Source: Gammaproteobacteria bacterium
GTDB lineage: Bacteria > Pseudomonadota > Gammaproteobacteria > Tenderiales > Tenderiaceae
DNA: 37,772 bases
Direction: 5' to 3'
NCBI GenBank assembly: GCA_021731365.1
Contig: JAKFXL010000050.1
Coordinates: forward strand, 1 to 37,772
Shown here: positions 16,362 to 25,979 of the stretch, one piece after another
Position numbering within the stretch: the stretch's first letter is position 1
How the letters are laid out: each line of letters begins with the position of its first letter
Notes under the pieces: model-generated
What the model was told of the DNA's origin: nothing
Seen by the model: only the letters and a program-made list of their open reading frames with translations
Databases searched by the model: none
Translations under genes and position numbers: made by a program

Positions 16362-17093
16362 ATGGATAGCCCCGCCAACCCCACAATGGCCACCACTCAC
16401 CGCTGGATAAAACTCAGCATCGCCACTCTTTTCATAAGTGGCATCAGCGCCTTTTTCATCTTTGGCGGTGATGATTTTCTATCGCTGAATGCACTGCGCG
16501 ACAACCGCGACGCACTCCTGAGCTATACACAGGAGCACTACACCCGCGCACTACTGCTGGCAATATTGATCTACGCCGTAGCCACTGCAATGAGTTTTCC
16601 CGGTGCCACCGTGCTATCGCTGGCGGTTGGTTTTCTATTTGGCCGCTGGGCGGGCACGGCAATCATCCTCATCGCCGCTACGCTGGGTGCCACCCTGGTA
16701 TTTCTTGCCGCCCGTTATCTGTTTGCAGACACCCTGCGTAAAAAGCTCAACAGTGGCATGGCTGCAAAATTGATCAAGGGTTTTAATGACGATGCCTTAC
16801 ACTACCTATTATTTCTACGTTTGGTACCCATCTTCCCTTTTTGGCTCGTTAACTTGGCACCCGCCTTCACACCGATTAAAGTACGCACCTATGTTTTGGG
16901 TACCATCATCGGCATCCTGCCCGGCTGTTTTATCTTTGCTAATCTAGGCCAATCACTTGGGCGTATTGAATCACTGCAACAGCTGCTCTCACTTGAGACC
17001 CTGCTGGCCTTTGCCCTGCTTGGACTCTTTGCCCTGGTACCGGTTATGATAAAAAAACTTCGCAAACCTGTTATGAATGAGGACAACCAATAA
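16362..17093 (+). CDS. TVP38/TMEM64-family inner-membrane protein
   Basis: 243 residues with about five hydrophobic segments. The central motifs FPGATVLSLAVGFLFGRW, FLRLVPIFPFWLVNLAPA and LGTIIGILPGCFIFANLG are characteristic of the TVP38/DedA-related (VTT domain) family. Family members are thought to act in lipid or small-molecule movement across the inner membrane; no specific substrate can be read here. AGGAGATAACC precedes the ATG. Its stop overlaps the ArsS start by one base, making it the first gene of the radical SAM operon. TVP38 proteins often accompany ArsS, so it may move a substrate or product of that pathway. Confidence 0.88.
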   Translation: MDSPANPTMATTHRWIKLSIATLFISGISAFFIFGGDDFLSLNALRDNRDALLSYTQEHYTRALLLAILIYAVATAMSFPGATVLSLAVGFLFGRWAGTAIILIAATLGATLVFLAARYLFADTLRKKLNSGMAAKLIKGFNDDALHYLLFLRLVPIFPFWLVNLAPAFTPIKVRTYVLGTIIGILPGCFIFANLGQSLGRIESLQQLLSLETLLAFALLGLFALVPVMIKKLRKPVMNEDNQ

Positions 17094-18043
17094 TGCACGC
17101 CACACTGCCACTGCTTGAAGCCACTAAATTTCCGGCCATTAAACGGGGCACACTCTCCACACTGCAAGTCAACCTAGGCTATCGCTGCAATCAACAGTGT
17201 TTGCATTGCCATGTTAACGCAGGGCCTAAACGCACCGAAAACATGAATCGTGAAACGGTGGACCAGGTACTGCAGCTACTCCGCAGCTCCGGTGCCAAAC
17301 AGCTCGACCTCACGGGCGGTGCGCCAGAGCTCAACCCCAACTTCCGCTATCTGATTACAGAGGCCCGCAAACTTGGCGTCCATGTGATTGACCGCTGTAA
17401 CCTGACCATCCTGTTTGAACCTGGACAGGAGGGACTGGCACAATTTCTCGCAGACCACCAGGTTGAAGTTGTCGCCTCACTCCCCTGCTACCTGAAAGAG
17501 AATGTTGATCAACAGCGGGGCAAAGGTGTCTTTGATAGCAGTCTGGCGGCACTTAAACTGCTCAACACCTTGGGTTACGGCAAAACACTCCCACTCAATT
17601 TAATGTACAACCCACAAGGGCCATCTCTGCCACCCCCTCAGGTACCACTAGAGGCAGACTTTCGTCAACGACTCTGGGACGATTACAACATTATCTTCAG
17701 CAATCTATACACACTGACCAACATGCCGATCCAACGTTTTGGCTCAACACTCATCTCCAAGGGGCAGTTTGCCGAATACATGCGGCTCCTGCGTGACAAC
17801 TATCAAGCCAGCAACCTTGACGGCGTTATGTGTCGCCATCTGATCAGCATTGACTGGCAAGGGTATCTCTATGATTGCGATTTCAACCAGATGTTAAAAC
17901 TACCCGCGCCCGTCAGCCATAAACCCAACAGCCACATCAGCGATATCATCGGCGTTGATCTTCATGGCAAATCAATCGTGGTCAAAGACCACTGTTACGG
18001 CTGTACCGCCGGGCAGGGCAGCAGCTGCGGCGGGGCGATCTAA
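17093..18043 (+). CDS. arsS: ArsS-type radical SAM protein (arsenosugar biosynthesis family)
   Basis: 316 residues. The radical SAM [4Fe-4S] cluster motif CNQQCLHC is at residues 32-39, followed by HVNAGP. LDLTGGAPELNPNFRYL is the SAM-contact region of this family. The cysteine-rich C-terminal domain ends CYGCTAGQGSSCGGA, typical of ArsS and its DUF3641 domain. In organisms where it has been studied, ArsS supplies the 5'-deoxyadenosyl group to methylated arsenic. Here no arsenic methyltransferase is seen, so the substrate is an inference. It is followed by two glycosyltransferases of families named for the same pathway. Confidence 0.9.
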   Translation: MHATLPLLEATKFPAIKRGTLSTLQVNLGYRCNQQCLHCHVNAGPKRTENMNRETVDQVLQLLRSSGAKQLDLTGGAPELNPNFRYLITEARKLGVHVIDRCNLTILFEPGQEGLAQFLADHQVEVVASLPCYLKENVDQQRGKGVFDSSLAALKLLNTLGYGKTLPLNLMYNPQGPSLPPPQVPLEADFRQRLWDDYNIIFSNLYTLTNMPIQRFGSTLISKGQFAEYMRLLRDNYQASNLDGVMCRHLISIDWQGYLYDCDFNQMLKLPAPVSHKPNSHISDIIGVDLHGKSIVVKDHCYGCTAGQGSSCGGAI

Positions 18044-18049
18044 ACCACC

Positions 18050-18766
18050 GTGCAGGCGACATTAGAGAACAGCGAGGCACCACCAGCGACACTCAAGCTC
18101 TCCATCATCATTCCAACCCTCAATGAGGCGGAGAGCATCATCAACATCCTCACCGCGTTACAGCCGATACGGCAACAGGGGCACGAGGTGATTGTCTGTG
18201 ATGGTGGCAGCAGTGATAACACTGCCGTGCTGGCGCAACCACTGGTGGATACGTTAGTTCAGAGCGAACCTGGTCGCGCCCTGCAGATGAACAGCGGGGC
18301 CAGCCATGCCAGCGGTGATGTTCTGCTGTTTCTGCATGCCGATACCCAGCTCCCCGATAACGCAGCGTTACTGATTGAAGAGGCATTAAACAGAAAAACC
18401 TGGGGCCGTTTTGATGTGCGCCTCACCGGACAACAACCGCTGTTACGTGTGATCGAATATATGATGAACAGACGCTCACAACTGACCGGCATATGTACCG
18501 GCGATCAGGCCATCTTTATTCGCCAGGGGCTGTTCCGCGCCATCGGTGGCTTTCCTGATATTGCCTTGATGGAAGATATCGCCATCAGCCGTATGCTGAA
18601 ACCCCAGAGTCACCCCGCCCGTATCAAAACAGCCGTTCTAACCTCCAGCCGTCGCTGGGAGCGCCGAGGCATTCTGCAAACCGTACTACTGATGTGGTGG
18701 TTGCGACTCGCCTACTTCTTTGGGCGCAACCCCGAACAGCTCGCCAAACGTTATCAACAGGGTTAA
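18050..18766 (+). CDS. Family 2 glycosyltransferase (TIGR04283 type)
   Basis: 238 residues, starting with GTG at 18050, 6 nt after arsS. The GT-A fold is visible: LSIIIPTLNEAESI, VIVCDGGSSDN, a metal-binding-like FLHADTQLP, and GDQAIFIRQGLF followed by GGFPDIALMEDI. This protein family repeatedly accompanies ArsS and is annotated as arsenosugar-associated. Donor and acceptor sugars are unknown. The protein is cytoplasmic, with a weakly hydrophobic C-terminus (LLMWWLRLAYFFG). Confidence 0.87.
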   Translation: MQATLENSEAPPATLKLSIIIPTLNEAESIINILTALQPIRQQGHEVIVCDGGSSDNTAVLAQPLVDTLVQSEPGRALQMNSGASHASGDVLLFLHADTQLPDNAALLIEEALNRKTWGRFDVRLTGQQPLLRVIEYMMNRRSQLTGICTGDQAIFIRQGLFRAIGGFPDIALMEDIAISRMLKPQSHPARIKTAVLTSSRRWERRGILQTVLLMWWLRLAYFFGRNPEQLAKRYQQG

Positions 18767-18768
18767 CG

Positions 18769-19383
18769 ATGCAGTTCCCTGACGCCTGTATCATCATCTT
18801 TGCCAAAGCCCCCATCCCTGGCCAGACCAAAACACGACTGATCCCGGCGTTAGGGGCAAAGGGGGCGGCTGCACTCCATGAAAAGCTGGTGATACATACA
18901 CTCAATACCACCACCCAAGCCAACCTCTGCCCGGTAGAACTCTGGTCTGCGGATACAACAGAACACCCATTTTTCGACGATCTTCAACGCCGTTATCCCA
19001 TCACGCTCAAACAGCAACAGGGCGACGATCTTGGCCAGCGAATGAGTCACGCCTTTGACGTCACACTCGCACAACGACCCTACGCCCTGCTCATCGGCAG
19101 TGATGCCCCGTCACTCAACCGGCAAGATCTGCACGACGCACTCCAGGCGCTACAACAAGGCACTGAGTGCGTGCTCAACCCCGCCGCAGATGGTGGTTAT
19201 GTCCTCATCGGATTGCGCCGCGCTAACCCGGCGCTTTTCCAGAACATTCAATGGGGGAGTGATGCCGTGTTAGCCGCCACCCGGCAACGGCTGTTAAAAC
19301 AGAATATACGTTGGCGCGAACTTAAAACCCATCGTGACATCGATCGACCGGAAGATCTGCTGTTGTGTAATATTCCGTCATGA
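18769..19383 (+). CDS. DUF2064 / TIGR04282 glycosyltransferase
   Basis: 204 residues from the ATG at 18769, 2 nt after the previous stop; an upstream in-frame start at 18694 would overlap that gene heavily. Motifs are IIFAKAPIPGQTKTRL (nucleotide-binding), LLIGSDAPSL (acidic metal-binding) and LNPAADGGYVLIGLR. The fold is that of nucleotidyl/glycosyl transferases related to CofC. The family is found next to ArsS and TIGR04283 proteins, as here, and probably acts in the same sugar-transfer route. Its exact reaction is unknown. Confidence 0.87.
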   Translation: MQFPDACIIIFAKAPIPGQTKTRLIPALGAKGAAALHEKLVIHTLNTTTQANLCPVELWSADTTEHPFFDDLQRRYPITLKQQQGDDLGQRMSHAFDVTLAQRPYALLIGSDAPSLNRQDLHDALQALQQGTECVLNPAADGGYVLIGLRRANPALFQNIQWGSDAVLAATRQRLLKQNIRWRELKTHRDIDRPEDLLLCNIPS

Positions 19384-19850
19384 TCAGCCATCTTCAAACC
19401 CGCACATACCATTCCCCACTCCTGTGGCCACTCCTGCTGATCCTGCTCCTGATAACCAGCCGTGTCAGCCACGCCGCTGACACACGCATCACCATCAACG
19501 GCGTTGGTTTTGATGTCGAGCTGGCAATCACTCAAGAGGAACAGAGCCAGGGGTTGATGGGGAGAACCCACCTGGAAAAAGGTAGCGGCATGTTATTTGT
19601 CTACAGCGATTCCAGAGAGCTATCGTTCTGGATGAAGGAGACACTCATCCCTCTGGATATTCTCTTTTTTGACCATAACAGCACACTGATCAAACTCTTC
19701 AGCAAAGTACCCCCCTGCAAACAAGATCCCTGTCAAACCTACTCAACGCCCCGCCCCGCCCTCTACGTGCTTGAACTACCCGCCGGTACCGCAAAAAAAT
19801 TGAAACTAAAACCCGGCGACAGGTTCCTGCATGCCAGCCCGCTGGAATAG
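19380..19850 (+). CDS. DUF192 secreted protein
   Basis: 156 residues. An N-terminal hydrophobic signal (LLWPLLLILLLITSRVSHA) ends near residue 32. The DUF192 core contains the conserved QGLMGRTHL, GMLFVY and SFWMKETLIPLDILFF, then a disulphide-like CKQDPCQTY and the C-terminal LPAGTAKKLKLKPGD. The family is widespread and periplasmic or exported; no role is established. ATGA overlap with the DUF2064 gene makes it the last gene of the ArsS operon. Confidence 0.88.
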   Translation: MISHLQTRTYHSPLLWPLLLILLLITSRVSHAADTRITINGVGFDVELAITQEEQSQGLMGRTHLEKGSGMLFVYSDSRELSFWMKETLIPLDILFFDHNSTLIKLFSKVPPCKQDPCQTYSTPRPALYVLELPAGTAKKLKLKPGDRFLHASPLE

Positions 19851-19952
19851 CGCCAGCTCACTTAAAATACCTTGTACCAATGCCTTGTTGACACCCACCG
19901 GAAGAACGTGAAACCATTGCCTCCATGAATAACTCGTCTGCACCCAGCAAAC

Positions 19953-20348
19953 ATGCCACGCCTGTATAAACGCCCAGGCCATATCCTGATGGTCATCCTG
20001 ACCATCCTGGCATTGTTATCTATCCAGACCCAGCTGTTCCATACCCACGCCCCACATAGCCACTCTGCTTCACACGCCGATATCGATCAGCACCACAGTG
20101 AGTTTCACCTGGGTGCTACCGACCTCAACGACGATGAACATGATGTTGCATCTGAGGTAGACCTCTCATCCAAAGCTGTGGTTAAAAACATTAAATTCAG
20201 TGCCTCACTGCTAGCGGTATTGGCGCTTATTGTTATTCTTTTTGTCCCGTCTATCGTCAGTAACCAGATCAGGCTGGTCCAACAAAAAAGCTCCATTAAC
20301 AACCCCAATCCGTTTTTACGCCCCCCTGCACACGCACCACCCTATTAA
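19953..20348 (+). CDS. Histidine-rich small membrane protein upstream of the metal pump
   Basis: 131 residues, no family recognised. An N-terminal hydrophobic helix (ILMVILTILALLSI) is followed by a His-rich stretch with about ten histidines in 25 residues (FHTHAPHSHSASHADIDQHH in part), an acidic segment (DLNDDEHD), a second helix (LLAVLALIVILFVP) and a Pro-rich tail. The His-rich loop would face the periplasm and suggests metal binding. About 160 nt separate it from the CzcC-type gene. Similar small His-rich proteins often precede metal efflux operons, so I infer a metal-binding accessory. Confidence 0.78.
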   Translation: MPRLYKRPGHILMVILTILALLSIQTQLFHTHAPHSHSASHADIDQHHSEFHLGATDLNDDEHDVASEVDLSSKAVVKNIKFSASLLAVLALIVILFVPSIVSNQIRLVQQKSSINNPNPFLRPPAHAPPY

Positions 20349-20511
20349 CCCCCTCTGATTCATCAAGCAGCGCCAGTGTAACAACGGTGTAGTAACCACT
20401 ACCTGCCGTCTGCCACGCTGTTAAGCACCTTATCCATCTATATTTTTACTGGCCGTGGCCTGCTCACTTTTATAGTGCAGTGCCATTCAGCCAGAACAGA
20501 GGAATTTTATC

Positions 20512-21801
20512 GTGTCGAGAACCGTTTTCGAACGCGCCATACATGGGGTGTACGCCACCACCCTGATGGTGATTACCAGCAGTGCAATGGCGCAAACCAC
20601 CCCCTGGACGCTGGAATCATCGGTCCAACAAGTGCTGGAGGTGGCCCCTGAACGGCAAGCTGCCGAGGCCGAGGTGATGATCCTGCAAGGCCACCGGCAG
20701 CAAGCCGGACGCTGGCACAACCCCACCATTGAGCTGGGGGCCAGCAACGCCATGAGCAAAGAAGATGGCCAGGGGGGCACCACACTCAACGACATCACCA
20801 TCAGACAGCCACTGCCACTGAGCGGCCGTCTTAATCTGCAACGCCAGCAGGCCGACGCCCAGCTCAAACAGGCCCAGGCCGGGGTATCAGAACAAAATCT
20901 GGCATTGGAGTATGAGGCCGCCCGTGTCTTCCACAGCCTGCAGCTCAACCGCGCCCTGAATCAGCTGGCAGAGCAGCGGCTACAGAATGCCGATGAGTTC
21001 CAGCACATCGGCCGTCGTCGTGAACAGGCGGGGGACCTATCACGCCTGGAGCGGTTACGGCTCGACCTGATCCGCGAAAATGCCAGCCAGCTCATCGCCA
21101 ATGCTGAAGGCAAGGAGAGTGAGTCTCTGAGCGATTTTAAAACCCTGTTAAACCTGACCGAGACAGAACCCGGCGTCACTGCGCTGGAGCAGATGCCACC
21201 CTACCCCGCACTCGCCGAGCTGGAGCAGCAGCTGGAGCAGCACCCCGCCCTGCTCGCCGCCCGACAGAAAATAACCGCCGCCCGCAGTGGCATTGAGATC
21301 GCCCGCGCCAACCGCCTGGCCGATCCTGAACTCTGGCTCTCACGGGGGCGCGACTATCTGGGGGGGCAACGCCAGGATGTGACCGCCTTTGGTGTCGCCA
21401 TCACCTTGCCGCTCTGGAGCAACGGCACCGGCCAGATCGACTCCGCCCGTGCAACACGGGACAAGGCGCAGTTTGAACTGGAGACAGTGCAACGCCAGCT
21501 CAACAACCGGTTACGTCTCAACCATCTGCATCTGGGCCACCTGCTGGAACAGGCGCAAACGTATCTGCCCAAGGTGCTGGAGCCTGCCGAGCAGCTTTTT
21601 CAACTCAGCCGTAGCGGATTTAACGCCGGTGAGGTGGAGATTCTTGCCCTGGTGGATGCCGTCAACGGCTACTACGAGGCCCGTGCCCGCTATCTGGAGC
21701 TGTTACAGCAGACCTGGCTGGAGGCGGCTGAACTGCGCCGCTCCGCCGGTGTATCCCTGCTGACAGCCACTCCCCCTATCACTCAAGGAACCGTACAATG
21801 A
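20512..21801 (+). CDS. TolC-family outer-membrane factor of a metal efflux pump (CzcC-like)
   Basis: 429 residues. GTG start at 20512 with AGAGGAA about 8 nt upstream. The signal peptide ends at SSAMAQ (about residue 28). The two internal OEP repeats are visible: long amphipathic helices with L.QAGVSEQ...EYEAARV and LEPAEQLFQLSRSGFNAGEVEILALVDAVNGYYEAR, and the PLPLSGRL turn. It would form the outer-membrane exit duct with the adaptor and RND transporter that follow; it overlaps the adaptor gene by ATGA. Confidence 0.9.
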   Translation: MSRTVFERAIHGVYATTLMVITSSAMAQTTPWTLESSVQQVLEVAPERQAAEAEVMILQGHRQQAGRWHNPTIELGASNAMSKEDGQGGTTLNDITIRQPLPLSGRLNLQRQQADAQLKQAQAGVSEQNLALEYEAARVFHSLQLNRALNQLAEQRLQNADEFQHIGRRREQAGDLSRLERLRLDLIRENASQLIANAEGKESESLSDFKTLLNLTETEPGVTALEQMPPYPALAELEQQLEQHPALLAARQKITAARSGIEIARANRLADPELWLSRGRDYLGGQRQDVTAFGVAITLPLWSNGTGQIDSARATRDKAQFELETVQRQLNNRLRLNHLHLGHLLEQAQTYLPKVLEPAEQLFQLSRSGFNAGEVEILALVDAVNGYYEARARYLELLQQTWLEAAELRRSAGVSLLTATPPITQGTVQ

Positions 21802-22898
21802 GAACACTACCCCTGCACTCTGCCCTGATCTGCCTGCTGCTGCCGCTCACTGGCTACGCCCTGGAGCTGACACCGCAGCAACAGTCCAGCCTTAAAATCG
21901 ATACAGTGACACTACAGGCGCGTGAATCTGCCGCCACCGTAATGGCCAGCGGCACGCTGCAAGCGGACCAGAAGCGGCTCTTCCGGGTGACCCCGGTGGT
22001 CGGCGGACTGGTCACTGATCTGAACGTGGTTGCGCAGACCACCGTCCGTAAAGGCCAGCTGCTGGCACAGCTGCACAGCAACGCGCTGGGCGAAGCCCAG
22101 GCAGAATATCTGGACGCGCTGTCCCGGCATGAGGTGGCACAGAGTGATCTGCAACGCATTCAATCCTTATATAAAGAAGGAGTCGTAGCAGAAAGCCGTC
22201 TGCAAGAGGCCGACAGCCAACACAAATCGGTCCAGGCGATGCTTGACCAGAAACGTCGCGCCCTGACACTGGCCGGTGTTAACAAGGCCGGTATTGACGC
22301 CCTCACACACCAGCCTGATCAACTGGCCCGCTACCCACTTGTCAGCCCCGCCAATGGCGTGGTGCTGGAGGTCTCCATCGAGAATGGCCAGATGCTGGCA
22401 GCCGGTGAGACCGCCTTCCGCATCGCCGACCTGAGTAAGCTCTGGGCCGAGATCCGCATCCCCGTCAGTGCCATGGCACAGATAAAACCCGGTAGCCAAG
22501 TGGCCATCAAGGTTGCCGCCTTTCCACAACAGCGCTTCTCCGGACAACTCCAGAGCCTCAGTGGCATGGTCGAAGCCGAGAGCCAGACCATCTCCGGGCG
22601 GGCAGTGATCGACAACAGCAAAGGGTTGTTGCGCCCTGGCATGTACGTACAAGCAGAGCTGCAAGGAGTAACGCAGACGGAACTAATGGCGCCGGCCAGT
22701 GCCGTGTTCCGCCGTGGCAACGACAACTATCTCTTCAAGGTCAGCGGGCCACGCAACTATGACCCCGTCAAAGTCACCGTAGGTGACAACAGCAGCGGTT
22801 GGGTCACCATCAAATCCGGTATCCCTGCAGGCGCTGAAATCGTCAGCAGCGGCGTGGCAGAACTCAAATCCCACTGGCAGTACCAGGGAGGCGAATAG
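21798..22898 (+). CDS. Periplasmic adaptor (membrane fusion protein) of the metal efflux pump (CzcB-like)
   Basis: 366 residues, signal peptide ending near GYALELT. The adaptor layout is complete: beta-barrel and lipoyl half (ASGTLQADQKRLFRV, VVGGLVTDLNVVAQTTVRKGQLLAQLHS), a helical hairpin (EAQAEYLDALSRHEVAQSDLQ...LYKEGVVAESRLQEA), the second lipoyl half (LVSPANGVVLEVSIENGQ) and a C-terminal barrel and proximal domain. No His-rich or Met-rich metal-binding N-terminal extension is present, unlike CusB or CzcB of some species. Overlaps czcC by 4 nt and precedes the RND gene by 3 nt. Confidence 0.92.
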   Translation: MRTLPLHSALICLLLPLTGYALELTPQQQSSLKIDTVTLQARESAATVMASGTLQADQKRLFRVTPVVGGLVTDLNVVAQTTVRKGQLLAQLHSNALGEAQAEYLDALSRHEVAQSDLQRIQSLYKEGVVAESRLQEADSQHKSVQAMLDQKRRALTLAGVNKAGIDALTHQPDQLARYPLVSPANGVVLEVSIENGQMLAAGETAFRIADLSKLWAEIRIPVSAMAQIKPGSQVAIKVAAFPQQRFSGQLQSLSGMVEAESQTISGRAVIDNSKGLLRPGMYVQAELQGVTQTELMAPASAVFRRGNDNYLFKVSGPRNYDPVKVTVGDNSSGWVTIKSGIPAGAEIVSSGVAELKSHWQYQGGE

Positions 22899-22901
22899 AC
22901 C

Positions 22902-25900
22902 ATGATCAACGCACTGATCCGTTTCGCGCTGGTCCAGCGGCTGATGATCCTGCTGCTGGCGCTGGGGTTGAGTGGCGCGGGCATCTGGGCCTTCCAGACC
23001 CTGCCTATCGACGCCTTTCCCGAGATCTCCTCACCGCAAGTACGCATGGTGGTCAAGGCCCCGGGGTTATCCCCCAGTGAGGTCGAGAGTCGTGTCACCT
23101 TCCCCATCGAGGTAGAGATGCAGGGGCTGCCACGGCAGACCATGCTGCGCTCTACCACCAAATATGCCCTGAGCATCATCACCATCGACTTTGAGGATGG
23201 CACCGATATCTACTGGGCACGCCAGCAGGTCACGGAACGGCTGAATCAGGTCTGGAGCCAACTGCCGGCGGGCGTTGAGGGTGGTCTCGGACCTATTACC
23301 ACGCCGCTCGGCGAGGGCTATATGTATGAGATCAAGGGTGAAGGCTACAGCAACCAGGAGCTGCGCCGCATCCAGGACTGGGTGATTCGCCCACGCCTAC
23401 GCGGTGTGGACGGTGTTGCCGACGTCAACTCTCTGGGTGGTGAAGTAAAAGTCTACGAGGTAGTGGCCAATCCAGTAGCCCTGGCGGCCCGTGGTCTGGG
23501 CATCGACGATCTGGAGACGGCGCTGCAAGCCAACAACCGCAATGCCGGCGGTGACCGCATCAACCGCAATAACGAAGTATTGCTGGTGCGTACCGTCGGC
23601 CAGCTGCGTGGCATGGAGGAGATCGGTGCCATTACCATCGCCAGCCATAACGGCACCCCGGTGCATGTCAGCGATGTCGCTGAGGTGCGTATCAACTCCC
23701 TTACCCGCTATGGCGCAGTGACCGCCGATGGCAAAGGTGAAGTGGTGACCGGTCTGGTGCTGATGCGTGAGGGGGCCAATAGCCGCACCACCATTGAAGG
23801 GACCAAACAGGCGCTGGAGGAGCTCAAGCCAGCACTGCCCAAAGGGATCGAGATCGTTCCCTTCTATGACCGTACTGACCTGGTCAATGACGCCGTCTGG
23901 ACCGTTGAAAAGGCACTGGGTGAGGCGGTCATTCTGGTATTGATCGTACTGCTGGTGATGCTTGGCAATCTGCGCAGCGCCCTGACGGTGGCGTTGATCC
24001 TGCCGCTGTCGGTGCTCTTCACCTTTGTCATGATGCGGCTCTTTGGCATCAGCGCCAATCTCATGTCACTGGGCGGTCTGGCGATCGCCATCGGTATCCT
24101 GGTGGATGCGGCGGTGGTGGTGGTGGAGAACATCCACACCCGTCTCAGCCATGCGCCCAAAGGGGTGAGCCGACTGCATCTGGTCTATCGCGCGGTGATC
24201 GAGGTGGCAACACCGGTAATCTCCGGCATCCTCATCATCATCGTGGTCTTCCTGCCGATCTTCAGCCTCAGCGGTCTGGAGGGCAAGATGTTCTCGCCGC
24301 TAGCGGTGACCATCAGCTTTGCCTTGATCGGTTCGTTGATCCTGTCACTGACCGTGATCCCGGTACTGGCCAGCCTGCTGATGCGCGGCGGTAGTGAGGA
24401 GGATGGTCGTCTGTTGTCGGTTCTGAAAAAGATCTATCTGCCGGTGATGCGCTGGGCCTTGCGGCAGCGCAAGCTGGCCGTCGGCGGCGCGGTAGTGGCG
24501 CTGGTGCTGGCGTTGGCGCTGTTCCCGCTGATCGGCAAGGAGTTCATGCCGATCATGGATGAGGGCACGACCGTGGTCATCATCGAAAAGCTGCCGAGTA
24601 TCTCGCTGGAGCGTTCGGTCGCACTGGATGAGCCCTACCAGAAGGCAATGATGGAGCTGCCGGAGGTGATTGGCGTGGTATCACGCACCGGCGCCGATGA
24701 GCTGCGCCTGGACCCGATGGACCTGAACCAGACCGACAACTTCCTTATCACCAAACCACGCCGTGAATGGAGCGTGAGCCTGGAGCAGTTTCAGGCACAA
24801 CTGCGTGAAAAGCTGGATGGACTGGTGGGCATCGACTACGCCTTTACCCAGCCCATCGACATGCGGGTTTCGGAGATGCTCACCGGCGTACGTGCCGCCA
24901 TGGCCATCAAACTCTACGGTGATGACCTTGCCGTGTTGGAGGAGAAATCAAAACAGATCGAGGACATGGTGAACAAGGTGCCTGGTGCGGTGGATGTATT
25001 CCGCGAACAGCTCTCTGGGCAGATCTATCTGCAGATTGAGATCCGACCCGAGGCGATCTCCCGTTTCGGCATCAGCACAGAGGAGATCAACAGGCTGATC
25101 GAGGTGGCGGTGGGTGGCCGGGTGGTCACCGAGATCATCGAGGAGAGCCAGCGTGTCGGCGTACTGTTGCGTTATCCGGAACAGGCACGCACCTCGCCAC
25201 AGGCGATTGCGGCGCTGCTGGTCGAGACCCCCGGTGGCGACAAGATCAGGCTCGATAGTCTGGCCGATATCCACGAAGTGGATGGCCCGGTGGTGATCTC
25301 GCGTGAATCAGCCCAACGCCAGGTGGTGGTGCAGGCCAATGTCGAGGGGCGTGACGTGGTCAGTTTTGTGGATGAGGTACGCGCCACCATCGAACGCGAA
25401 GTACAGCTACCGACCGGCTATTACGTCACCTACGGCGGTCAGTTTGAAAATCAGCAACGGGCGGCTTCGCGTCTGGCCATGGTGGTGCCTATCGCCATTG
25501 TGTTGATCTTCCTGATGCTCTTCACCACCTTCCGCTCCTTGCGCCAGGCGGGGCTGATTATCCTCAATATCCCGTTTGCCATGATCGGCGGCGTGGTCAG
25601 CCTCTACCTCTCGGGGCTCTATCTCTCCGTGCCTGCGTCCGTGGGTTTCATCACGCTATTTGGCGTGGCGGTGCTCAACGGTGTGGTGATGGTGAGCTTC
25701 TTCAACCAACTGCGGGAGAGTGGTCGCAGCGTCCTGCAAGCGGTACAGGAAGGAGCAGAACGACGGCTACGGCCGGTGCTGATGACGGCACTCATCGCCA
25801 GCCTGGGATTGGTGCCACTGCTGACCGCCAGCGGGCCAGGCTCAGAGCTGCAACGCCCCTTGGCAGTGGTGGTGATTGGTGGTCTGGTGACCTCAACCCT

Positions 25901-25979
25901 GCTGACATTGATCCTGCTGCCGACCCTCTACGCCTGGCTTGAAGGGCGTGGCGACAAAAATAGTGGAGCTGCAATATGA
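22902..25979 (+). CDS. Heavy-metal efflux RND transporter (CusA/CzcA family)
   Basis: 1025 residues with the standard 12-helix RND plan: helix 1 (LMILLLALGLSGAGIWAF), a large periplasmic porter loop, helices 2-6, a second loop and helices 8-12. DFEDGTDIYWARQQVTERL is a heavy-metal-RND hallmark. Helix 4 reads GGLAIAIGILVDAAVVVVEN, with a single proton-relay Asp (D402). This resembles CusA more than CzcA, which has an additional Asp here. Aligning by eye to CusA, two of the three porter methionines appear replaced by Ile. The ion is therefore unclear. GGGAGG lies 10 nt upstream. The final ATGA overlaps the DUF3240 gene. Confidence 0.93.
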   Translation: MINALIRFALVQRLMILLLALGLSGAGIWAFQTLPIDAFPEISSPQVRMVVKAPGLSPSEVESRVTFPIEVEMQGLPRQTMLRSTTKYALSIITIDFEDGTDIYWARQQVTERLNQVWSQLPAGVEGGLGPITTPLGEGYMYEIKGEGYSNQELRRIQDWVIRPRLRGVDGVADVNSLGGEVKVYEVVANPVALAARGLGIDDLETALQANNRNAGGDRINRNNEVLLVRTVGQLRGMEEIGAITIASHNGTPVHVSDVAEVRINSLTRYGAVTADGKGEVVTGLVLMREGANSRTTIEGTKQALEELKPALPKGIEIVPFYDRTDLVNDAVWTVEKALGEAVILVLIVLLVMLGNLRSALTVALILPLSVLFTFVMMRLFGISANLMSLGGLAIAIGILVDAAVVVVENIHTRLSHAPKGVSRLHLVYRAVIEVATPVISGILIIIVVFLPIFSLSGLEGKMFSPLAVTISFALIGSLILSLTVIPVLASLLMRGGSEEDGRLLSVLKKIYLPVMRWALRQRKLAVGGAVVALVLALALFPLIGKEFMPIMDEGTTVVIIEKLPSISLERSVALDEPYQKAMMELPEVIGVVSRTGADELRLDPMDLNQTDNFLITKPRREWSVSLEQFQAQLREKLDGLVGIDYAFTQPIDMRVSEMLTGVRAAMAIKLYGDDLAVLEEKSKQIEDMVNKVPGAVDVFREQLSGQIYLQIEIRPEAISRFGISTEEINRLIEVAVGGRVVTEIIEESQRVGVLLRYPEQARTSPQAIAALLVETPGGDKIRLDSLADIHEVDGPVVISRESAQRQVVVQANVEGRDVVSFVDEVRATIEREVQLPTGYYVTYGGQFENQQRAASRLAMVVPIAIVLIFLMLFTTFRSLRQAGLIILNIPFAMIGGVVSLYLSGLYLSVPASVGFITLFGVAVLNGVVMVSFFNQLRESGRSVLQAVQEGAERRLRPVLMTALIASLGLVPLLTASGPGSELQRPLAVVVIGGLVTSTLLTLILLPTLYAWLEGRGDKNSGAAI

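Noticed and set aside
22757-23203. 148-codon minus-strand frame across the adaptor and RND pump genes
   Set aside because: Antisense shadow of two well-supported genes.
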